Below, piece after piece: positions 1 through 5,083 of a stretch of DNA of 5,856 bases; position 1 is the stretch's first letter, and every line of letters begins with the position of its first letter. Both the position numbers and the translations under genes were made by a program. Location: assembly GCA_002704325.1 (NCBI GenBank), contig PAFJ01000059.1, positions 8,609-14,464 of the forward strand, given 5' to 3'. The notes under the pieces were generated by a model that was not told the origin of the DNA, made no database searches, and worked only from the letters and a program-made list of their open reading frames with translations. This DNA is from Gammaproteobacteria bacterium. GTDB taxonomy: Bacteria; Pseudomonadota; Gammaproteobacteria; Pseudomonadales; Azotimanducaceae.

Positions 1-39
1 CAGAAAAAGTGCAGTAATTTAGGTCTACTCAGCTAAATT

Positions 40-1347
40 TCATTGGGCCTCGGCTAACTGGTCTTTTTGTAGCGGACTCTTTGACCCCATCGGTTCATTC
101 TTAATAGTGCGCTGCAGCCACGTAAATGCGGCCAATGCAACGAACAGTTGCGACACCAAGCCACCGATAAAAATACCGGCAAAGCCAAACAGACTATTAC
201 CAAGAAGCGCTAGAGGCAGCGTAAGACAGAGCATCTGCACAGCGGACATTACGAGCGGCGGCATCGGGTGCCCCAGTGCGTTAAAACTGTTCCATGCATT
301 TGCGGTGACTCCCATGAGCCCAATACCCAGCGGAACAATTAATAAATAGGTACGCGCCGCTTGCGCAACCAATTCATCATCCGTTGCTAACGCAATCACT
401 GACGGCGATAAAATATAAAGAACAGCGTAGGCGAAGGCGCCCCACCCCAGCGCAAAAACATGCCCAAGAAATACGGCGCGACGCACGCGCTCACGATTTC
501 CCGCTCCCCAATTCTGACCGACAAAAGGCGCAACGCTCATGGAAAGCGCCCAAATCACCATTGCGAGCATTGTTTCTATACGTGCAGCCAAGCTGAAGCC
601 TGCAACCACCGCAGAACCATATTCGGCAACTAATCTCGTCACGAAGGTCATCGTTGCGGGGCCTATGAGGTTGCCAGCAATGGCCGGTAAGCCAACATGA
701 AAAATTTCTTTAGTGGAATCCAACAATCCGTCTATAGAAAAAATGAGTATTCGGTCTCGATAGAGACAATACCCATAAAAGAAAAAACCAATTATTCGTG
801 CGAGAACAAAAGCCATCGCAGCACCCGCAAGACCGAGCCCAGAAAAGTCCCCAAACCCAAAAATAAAGATGGGGCCGAGGACAATTTGCAGTCCTGCTCC
901 AAGAGTCATCAAATATCCTGGCGTCGCCACATCGCCCAGGGCCCGCATAAGCGATGATCCCACCATAGCTACCGCGAAAAATGGCAGCCCTAAAAACCAA
1001 ATCTCCATGTAGCCTACAGCGAGACTCTGGACATGCCCATCCGCCCCAAGGAGACGAAAAATGTAGTGCAGATTTGGTTGCACAAGAACAATAAGCACAG
1101 TAATCAGAAGCACAGTAATCAACAGGCTGTGGCTGATAATAATCTTTGCCTGATCCATTCTCGCGGCACCGACTCGACGGGCAACCACAGAAGACGCCCC
1201 GACAGACAAGCCCATGGTTAAGCTTTGCAAGAGCATGACTATTGGGAACGTAAAACCGAGGGCTGCGAGCTGCTCTGTGCCAATAAGGCTGATATAGACG
1301 GTTTCTATGAGGTTGGCGCTCATAACTGCCACCAAGCCAAGCACCAT
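40..1347 (-). CDS. MATE family efflux transporter (start uncertain, probably extends upstream)
   Basis: Inner-membrane antiporter of the multidrug and toxic compound extrusion family, expected to export cationic drugs or metabolites in exchange for Na+ or H+. The protein is almost wholly hydrophobic and shows the family's two-fold internal repeat. The first half has GASSVVARRVGA at residues 50-61 and RALGDVATPG at 135-144. The second half has the matching APFVGQNWGAGNRERV at 273-288 and NALGHPMPPL at 356-365. The polar tail after about residue 413 is cytoplasmic. The coordinates start at the first ATG (435 aa), but that ATG falls inside transmembrane helix 1. The frame stays open and MATE-like back to a TGA at 1441-1443, which would give about 465 aa, the usual family length. 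It lies on the same strand as the crotonase gene, with a gap that could hold its own promoter. Helix 3 carries a 15-bp tandem repeat. The family call is secure; the substrate is unknown. Confidence 0.93.
   Translation of the reverse strand: MVLGLVAVMSANLIETVYISLIGTEQLAALGFTFPIVMLLQSLTMGLSVGASSVVARRVGAARMDQAKIIISHSLLITVLLITVLIVLVQPNLHYIFRLLGADGHVQSLAVGYMEIWFLGLPFFAVAMVGSSLMRALGDVATPGYLMTLGAGLQIVLGPIFIFGFGDFSGLGLAGAAMAFVLARIIGFFFYGYCLYRDRILIFSIDGLLDSTKEIFHVGLPAIAGNLIGPATMTFVTRLVAEYGSAVVAGFSLAARIETMLAMVIWALSMSVAPFVGQNWGAGNRERVRRAVFLGHVFALGWGAFAYAVLYILSPSVIALATDDELVAQAARTYLLIVPLGIGLMGVTANAWNSFNALGHPMPPLVMSAVQMLCLTLPLALLGNSLFGFAGIFIGGLVSQLFVALAAFTWLQRTIKNEPMGSKSPLQKDQLAEAQ
1093..1122 (-). repeat. 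15-bp tandem duplication inside the MATE gene
   Basis: Two adjacent 15-nt units, 1093-1107 and 1108-1122, match at 14 of 15 positions (AAGCACAGTAATCAG, then the same with a final A). On the coding strand they encode LLITV twice in a row, residues 75-84 of the MATE protein counted from the ATG, inside a predicted transmembrane helix. The repeat is in frame, so it adds five residues without breaking the protein. It looks like a fairly recent replication-slippage duplication. Confidence 0.85.
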
Positions 1348-1437
1348 GAATCCGGTAAGCCTGACTAAATGCTCGGATTCAGGACCCTGAGTGAGATCGT
1401 GAGCATTACCTGTATCTTTTTTGTTACGAGTTAAAAT
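1348..1437 (-). other. probable N-terminal coding extension of the MATE gene
   Basis: Reading upstream of the ATG at 1347 in the same frame gives a 30-residue extension containing NAHDLTQGPESEHLVRLTGF. This resembles the standard MATE N-terminus, where an 'LTxGP...LxxL' stretch leads into helix 1 (family knowledge). The extension has no in-frame ATG, GTG or TTG. An ATT codon at 1437-1435 lies 6 nt after GAGGA (plus positions 1444-1448), so a rare AUU start is possible. Alternatively, ATG codons at 1450, 1444 or 1472 in the other two frames would join this frame if the T4 run just upstream of AACTCG were one base shorter or longer. A frameshift mutation or a sequencing error would therefore explain it equally well. 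Confidence 0.6.
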
Positions 1438-1484
1438 AAATCATCCTCATCGCTTAAGAACTCTCGCGACATCTAGTTTGTGGC

Positions 1485-1502
1485 GCAAGCTCAACTGCTT
1501 GC
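1485..1502. repeat. perfect 6-bp inverted repeat between crotonase and MATE genes
   Basis: GCAAGC (1485-1490) and GCTTGC (1497-1502) form a perfect stem around a 6-nt loop, in the 187-nt gap between the end of the crotonase gene and the extended MATE start. Neither strand has a T-run after the stem, so it is not a convincing intrinsic terminator. It could be an attenuating hairpin or operator in front of the MATE gene, or chance. Confidence 0.4.
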
Positions 1503-1624
1503 AAGTATCCGCAGCACTCCGCGGGAAGCCTGCCAAGGGGAAAAATAGGTGCGTTAATCCAAAATGGGCAAATCCGCAAATGCACGACGCGCCCGCAGAC
1601 CGCAGTTTTGAATGCCTGCCTCAA

Positions 1625-2479
1625 CTACGCATCATTCTCCAACCAACGGTTAAATTTAGGCGAACGCTTTTCCTTGAACGCACGCGCGCCCTCACGTGCA
1701 TCTTCATGATGATCTGATATCGCGGTTTTTGCGGCAATTTCATCCAATGACTGTTCGAAAATCATATCAGCTGCATTGTAGACCGAGCGTTTTAGCAGCC
1801 GTTGCGCGACCTGCGGCCCATTAGCAATCTCCGTCGCCATAGCCATTACACGGGATTCTAGTTCTGCATCCTCTACAACCTCGTGTACCAGACCCAACTC
1901 CAGAGCCTGCTCTGCGTCAACAATTCGCTTGTTTATGAAAAAGTCCATGCTCTTTGCGACACCCATGAGCTGAACACACAGGTATTGTCCACCCTCATCC
2001 GGCAGCAAACCAAAGCGTAAGGTGGCGCTGCCCAATTTCGCAGACCTCGCAGCGACTCTAAAATCGCACGCTAAGGCCATGGTCATACCGGTTTGAATCG
2101 CGACTCCGTTGAGTGCAGCAATCGCAATTTTGTCGCAGTTTCGGATCGCCAAATTAAGCGTTTGAGACAAATGCCGCAGACCCTCATAGGTACCAATATC
2201 GGAATCATGACCGGGCGGAATCGGTGGCATGAGTGGCTCCCCAGGAATCGCTTTGCCCTGTCCTGAGATGTCGTCTCCCGCACAAAAAGCTCGGCCGCTA
2301 CCGGTAAAAACAAGCACTCGAATCGAATTGTCCATCTGGGCTTGAGTGATGGTCTCAATCAAATCCCGCTTTATGCCATGACTCAGGCCATTCAAGCGCT
2401 CCGGCGTATTAAACTGAATCCATGCGATCCCTGGTTCTCGCACGGAAACTTCAAAACCAGTAAAACTCCCTATTCTCAT
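1625..2479 (-). CDS. enoyl-CoA hydratase/isomerase (crotonase) family protein, atypical active site
   Basis: Cytoplasmic crotonase-fold enzyme (284 aa) acting on an acyl-CoA thioester. The ATG at 2479 is chosen because AGGAGG precedes it by 5 nt; an in-frame GTG at 2527 would add 16 residues but has no suitable ribosome site. The first oxyanion-hole motif is FCAGDDI at 65-71. The second region is NGVAIQTG at 124-131, where most members have NGxAxGGG. By my alignment to rat mitochondrial hydratase, Glu144 becomes Thr133, Glu164 becomes Thr153 and oxyanion Gly141 becomes Thr130. LLPDEGG (158-164) puts Asp161 where PaaG-type isomerases carry a catalytic Asp. A proline-rich loop (about 78-89) follows the first motif. 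An isomerase or other crotonase reaction is more likely than ordinary hydration. It is divergent from the GPH transporter, suggesting a shared catabolic role. The family is certain; the reaction is unknown. Confidence 0.93.
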   Translation of the reverse strand: MRIGSFTGFEVSVREPGIAWIQFNTPERLNGLSHGIKRDLIETITQAQMDNSIRVLVFTGSGRAFCAGDDISGQGKAIPGEPLMPPIPPGHDSDIGTYEGLRHLSQTLNLAIRNCDKIAIAALNGVAIQTGMTMALACDFRVAARSAKLGSATLRFGLLPDEGGQYLCVQLMGVAKSMDFFINKRIVDAEQALELGLVHEVVEDAELESRVMAMATEIANGPQVAQRLLKRSVYNAADMIFEQSLDEIAAKTAISDHHEDAREGARAFKEKRSPKFNRWLENDA

Positions 2480-2484
2480 CACTC

Positions 2485-2490
2485 CCTCCT
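2485..2490 (-). promoter_or_regulatory. Shine-Dalgarno site of the crotonase gene
   Basis: The minus strand reads AGGAGG, then GAGTG, then ATG. This is a perfect consensus site with 5-nt spacing, and it fixes the start at 2479 rather than at the upstream in-frame GTG (2527). The GTG at 2482 is only 2 nt from the site, too close to be used. Confidence 0.85.
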
Positions 2491-2679
2491 GTTGCGCTCT
2501 ATTCGGCAAAATCCTTAGCAAATCCACTAATACTTTGCAGCGTACACCTCCTCACCAGTTTCAACATTAGTGCCACAAAATTGGCGAGTCTAGTAAACAG
2601 ATGTCGCGAAAGGCTAATGCGCTGCACGTGCTTGCGAGGTGAATCTTTCAAGGATCGAAAATCTTTCCCTCGCTGCGGA

Positions 2680-2696
2680 ACTGTCGATCGGACAGT
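2680..2696. promoter_or_regulatory. candidate operator in the divergent crotonase/transporter control region
   Basis: ACTGTC (2680-2685) and GACAGT (2691-2696) form a perfect inverted repeat around a 5-nt centre (GATCG). It lies 43 nt upstream of the transporter ATG and about 200 nt upstream of the crotonase ATG. Size and symmetry resemble operators of TetR-family and similar dimeric repressors, but the sequence cannot name the regulator and none is encoded here. A weak AT-rich TAAATT (2703-2708) follows on the transporter side. I could not find a convincing sigma-70 promoter for either gene. Confidence 0.45.
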
Positions 2697-2723
2697 GAAC
2701 ACTAAATTAGGGTACTTTTAGCC

Positions 2724-2731
2724 AAGGGGAG
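2724..2731 (+). promoter_or_regulatory. Shine-Dalgarno site of the GPH transporter gene
   Basis: AAGGGGAG ends 7 nt before the ATG at 2739, a good purine-rich ribosome site with normal spacing that supports this start. Confidence 0.75.
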
Positions 2732-2738
2732 CAGATCT

Positions 2739-4100
2739 ATGACATCCAGCCACAGCAAAGATAATTTAGTCGAGCGGCCATTAACCACTTGGGAGTTATC
2801 CGCCTATTCCGGAATCGCAATGCCAATGGCCGCTATGGGTATGCCGGTCGCTGTTTATCTACCGCGGTTCTACTCCGAAGGCTTGGGACTATCGCTAGCG
2901 ACCGTCGGGCTCATCTTCACCCTGGCGCGCATCTGGGACCTCATCACCGATCCAATTATGGGACTTGTAATTGATCGTTTCGAATCGCGTTGGGGCCGCC
3001 GCAAACACTGGGTAGCCCTATCCATACCGGTACTGATGCTGGCGATATGGATGGTTTTTATGCCGAATCCTGATGCCGTAACGCCTTTCTACCTCGCATT
3101 CTGGCTGCTGATTTTATATATCGGCTATACGATGCTAACGATTTCCCACCTCTCTTGGGCCGCTGAGCTTTCAACCAGCTACGATGCTCGCTCCAGACTC
3201 TTTGGATGGCGCGAAATTTACGTGATCGCGGGGATGACGATTGTGCTGGCTATTCCTGCATTTTTAGAACTTACCGGTAGCGCCGAGGAAAACATAAAAG
3301 TCGCCAGTATGGGCTGGTTCTGCTTATTAGGATTTCCGGTTCTTGTGCTTCCTCTTCTTTTTTCTGTGCCGGATACCAAATCAAGTGGCGAACCTCGCAT
3401 AGAATGGCGCCACGCCCTCGGAGTAATTTTCAAAAACCGCAGCATGCTGCGCCTACTCATCGCTGATTTTTCACGAGGTCTTGGCATGTCCGTCTCAGGG
3501 GCTCTATATATCTTCATAGCGGCGACCTACTTCGCTCTACCCAAGCATGCGAGCATCGCGCTGCTGTTTTATTTCCTTGCAAGCTTTATCGCGATGCCGT
3601 TTTGGATGAAGGCGGCCTACAAATACGGCAAGGATCGGGCACTCAAATTTGCCGTTGCCTATGTCGTAATCATCAATCTCGCATTAATACCTTTTGCTGA
3701 GGCAGGGAATATTGCTGTGCTGTGGATTTTCACCATCAGCTTCGGTTTGGCATTTGGCGCACCGCCAATGCTGCTACGCTCAATGATGGCCGACCTAACC
3801 GACGAGGACGAGCTGCAAAGCGGCCAAAAACGACCCGGACTATTCTTTGCTCTTTTGACTACAACCGACAAGGTAGGCGCAGCTCTAGGCGTAGGCATCA
3901 GTTTCAGTATTTTGGAACTGGCGTTTGGCTTCCAACCTGGGGGCAGCAACTCAGCAGATGCACTCGAGGGACTTCTGTTAACCTATACGATCGGGTTTGC
4001 CGCACCAACATTGATCGCCTACTTGGCACTGAGAAGCTACCCGCTGACTAAAGAAAAGCACGACGCCATCGTCGACGAGCTTAGGGCGCGACAGGCATAA
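2739..4100 (+). CDS. GPH-family (MelB-like, MFS_2) cation symporter
   Basis: Twelve-helix inner-membrane transporter (453 aa, usual family length) of the glycoside-pentoside-hexuronide:cation symporter family. ARIWDLITDPIMG at 63-75 nearly matches E. coli MelB, so Asp67 and Asp71 correspond to the cation-site Asp55 and Asp59. SRWGRRKHW (83-91) is the following loop. ADLTDEDELQSGQKR (351-365) is the C-half signature, and Lys378 aligns with MelB Lys377. Arg158 aligns with MelB Arg149. However, the positions of the melibiose-binding Asp19 and Asp124 are Ala31 and Thr134. The cation coupling site is thus kept while the sugar site is not, so the substrate is probably not a galactoside. The start is supported by AAGGGGAG 7 nt upstream. 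The gene is divergent from the crotonase gene across a possible operator, suggesting uptake of a compound then processed as a CoA ester (inference). The family is certain; the substrate is unknown. Confidence 0.95.
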   Translation: MTSSHSKDNLVERPLTTWELSAYSGIAMPMAAMGMPVAVYLPRFYSEGLGLSLATVGLIFTLARIWDLITDPIMGLVIDRFESRWGRRKHWVALSIPVLMLAIWMVFMPNPDAVTPFYLAFWLLILYIGYTMLTISHLSWAAELSTSYDARSRLFGWREIYVIAGMTIVLAIPAFLELTGSAEENIKVASMGWFCLLGFPVLVLPLLFSVPDTKSSGEPRIEWRHALGVIFKNRSMLRLLIADFSRGLGMSVSGALYIFIAATYFALPKHASIALLFYFLASFIAMPFWMKAAYKYGKDRALKFAVAYVVIINLALIPFAEAGNIAVLWIFTISFGLAFGAPPMLLRSMMADLTDEDELQSGQKRPGLFFALLTTTDKVGAALGVGISFSILELAFGFQPGGSNSADALEGLLLTYTIGFAAPTLIAYLALRSYPLTKEKHDAIVDELRARQA

Positions 4101-4115
4101 ACCAACCCAAATAAC

Positions 4116-4160
4116 GGCAACCGCCGGCAACACTAAACACCTGATAGTGGCGGTTTTGCC
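4116..4160 (+). terminator. candidate transcription terminator after the transporter
   Basis: Fifteen bases after the transporter stop, GGC-AA-CCGCC (4116-4125) can pair with GGCGG-TTTT-GCC (4149-4160), leaving a small T bulge and a 23-nt loop. The core is a 7-bp AACCGCC/GGCGGTT stem followed by two further T residues. The loop is long and the T-run short, so this is a weak intrinsic terminator. Its position between two converging genes fits, and the stem could form in transcripts from either strand. Confidence 0.3.
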
Positions 4161-4246
4161 CATCACAAAGACATACCAGACCAGTATCACAAGGCTGCTA
4201 ACAAGCCCGATAGCGTCGCGCCATGAGCTCTAAACGTTACTTTGCG

Positions 4247-4375
4247 CTATGAGGAGGCAACTAGAACCACTAATTGGAACAGTAATTCCACTCCATCATC
4301 TACCCCGGGTATTAGCAAAACACTCAGCGCTGTGACGGCGACCACTAACCCAATACGTGCAAATAAACCGTTCAT
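4247..4375 (-). CDS. small hydrophobic protein (43 aa), translationally coupled to the upstream gene
   Basis: A 43-codon reading frame ending at TAG 4249-4247. Its ATG (4375-4373) shares one base with the TAA stop of the 177-aa gene (TAATG), a classic coupling arrangement. AGGGAG (plus 4382-4387) precedes it by 6 nt, so it has its own good ribosome site. The product starts MNGLFARIGLVVAVTALSVL and ends LLFQLVVLVASS, with an acidic turn (GVDDGVE) between two hydrophobic stretches. That suggests a two-segment inner-membrane hairpin. The family is not recognised. It could be a small partner of the membrane-anchored 177-aa protein, or the shortened 5' remnant of a longer membrane protein, since the next 100 bases also read as hydrophobic in another frame. 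Confidence 0.5.
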   Translation of the reverse strand: MNGLFARIGLVVAVTALSVLLIPGVDDGVELLFQLVVLVASS

Positions 4376-4908
4376 TAGCGGCTCCCTACTGCGACCCTTG
4401 GCGCCGCTTCAAACATCCACAAATCACCAGAATCTATTGTCGCAGGCGTTGCCTGGGAGGAATATTTCTCGTTTATCAGCGCAGTAAGCTCGTCGAGCCC
4501 AGCACCGCGCTTAATGCGCACAAGCTGGCGCTCGTATCTCACACCATCGACACGGATTACCGCGCGGCCATCGCGCTCTGCCTGTGCAGGCCAGCTTTTC
4601 CAAAGTTTGCCAACCAAGCTATTCATGTAACCAGACCAGACGTAGATTTTGCCGTCAACTGACGCCGTCCATATGCGCCTGGAGTGGTCGGGCTCAAGCA
4701 ATTGCAGCTCAATTGTTGAGATATCATTCACAAACTGCCAGTCTGGCTCTGAACCGTTATAAAGCTTCCCAGACACAAGCGCTCCGCCAGAAAACACGCG
4801 ATTTGGGCCATCCGCAAAGCGTTGCTTAATTGCAGCGGTTCCTACAGCCGTCACCAGCACCAACAAAACCCAAAGACCAATCACACCTGCTCTTTTCGCA
4901 ATGCCCAT
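4375..4908 (-). CDS. membrane-anchored protein of unknown function, possible split-barrel (PNPOx-like) fold
   Basis: 177 aa. Lys-Arg at residues 5-6 followed by a hydrophobic stretch (about 8-27, VIGLWVLLVLVTAVGTAA) predicts one N-terminal transmembrane anchor or uncleaved signal, with the rest outside the cytoplasm. No lipobox cysteine is seen. The soluble part alternates short beta-like segments: TIELQLLEP (65-73), RRIWTASVDGKIYVWSGY (77-94), a Trp-rich helix KLWKSWPAQAERDG (101-114), RAVIRVDGVRYERQLVRI (115-132), and a terminal GDLWMFEAAPR (161-171). This order recalls small split beta-barrel proteins related to pyridoxamine-phosphate oxidase and F420-binding reductases, but the resemblance is by eye only. 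The ATG at 4908 has AAGGG only 2 nt upstream, a poor spacing, and no better start is evident. It is followed by an overlapping 43-aa gene. Confidence 0.75.
   Translation of the reverse strand: MGIAKRAGVIGLWVLLVLVTAVGTAAIKQRFADGPNRVFSGGALVSGKLYNGSEPDWQFVNDISTIELQLLEPDHSRRIWTASVDGKIYVWSGYMNSLVGKLWKSWPAQAERDGRAVIRVDGVRYERQLVRIKRGAGLDELTALINEKYSSQATPATIDSGDLWMFEAAPRVAVGSR
4382..4387 (-). promoter_or_regulatory. Shine-Dalgarno site of the 43-aa gene
   Basis: The minus strand reads AGGGAG, then CCGCTA, then ATG. The site lies inside the last codons of the 177-aa gene and is the main reason to believe that the short overlapping frame is translated. Confidence 0.5.
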
Positions 4909-4985
4909 TTCCCTTACCCGTACGCAGCTATTACCGAAGCGTCAGAGCCTAAAGCGACAGCTGCCTTTGAGCACCTTTTTTATTC

Positions 4986-5001
4986 ATTAATGGCGATTAA
5001 T
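4986..5001. repeat. ATTAAT repeat upstream of the 177-aa gene
   Basis: ATTAAT (4986-4991), GGCG, ATTAAT (4996-5001). Because ATTAAT is its own reverse complement, this is both a direct and an inverted repeat. GGCGAT also recurs at 4992-4997 and 5004-5009. It lies in the 171-nt gap between the sulfatase stop and the 177-aa start, near the A/T-richest part of the gap, so it could be a regulator site or promoter element. I found no convincing -35/-10 pair. Confidence 0.3.
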
Positions 5002-5063
5002 TTGGCGATACCAGCCGAACCTTGCCGATTCACCGCTAAGCAACGCGATGGGCGCACACAATG

Positions 5064-5083
5064 TTAGCCGCGGCCTAGGCTAA
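5064..5083. repeat. perfect inverted repeat overlapping the sulfatase stop codon
   Basis: TTAGCC (5064-5069) and GGCTAA (5078-5083) form a 6-bp stem with an 8-nt GC-rich loop (GCGGCCTA). The sulfatase stop codon (5082-5080) lies within one arm. There is no T-run after it on the minus strand, so it is not a standard intrinsic terminator. It could be a 3'-end stabilising hairpin. Confidence 0.4.

Noticed and set aside
1..39. Sequence after the MATE stop
   Set aside because: Too short, with no hairpin or gene visible.
1485..1502. Inverted repeat as an intrinsic terminator of the crotonase gene
   Set aside because: There is no T-run on either strand; it is listed only as a repeat.
2480..2527. 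Longer crotonase start at GTG 2527
   Set aside because: An AGGAGG lies 19 nt upstream, too far, whereas the ATG at 2479 has a perfect site at 5 nt and gives a normal crotonase N-terminus.
2624..2631. GCACGTGC palindrome in the divergent region
   Set aside because: An isolated 8-bp palindrome is expected by chance at this length, and no matching bacterial regulator site could be argued.
2642..2667. Direct repeat AATCTTTC at 2642-2649 and 2660-2667
   Set aside because: Eight-base repeats 18 nt apart are suggestive of a regulator site but too short to support without comparative data.
2499..2702. 67-codon minus-strand frame across the divergent control region
   Set aside because: It starts inside the candidate operator zone, has no ribosome site, overlaps the crotonase leader and has a composition unlike a folded protein.
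3978..4190. 70-codon minus-strand frame antisense to the transporter end
   Set aside because: It overlaps over 120 nt of the secure transporter gene, starts at a GTG without a ribosome site, and its second half is plainly the transporter read backwards. Kept only as a weak note about hydrophobic remnants.
4822..5067. 81-codon plus-strand frame across the start of the 177-aa gene
   Set aside because: It is mostly the complement of the 177-aa gene start and leader, with low-complexity composition and no ribosome site.
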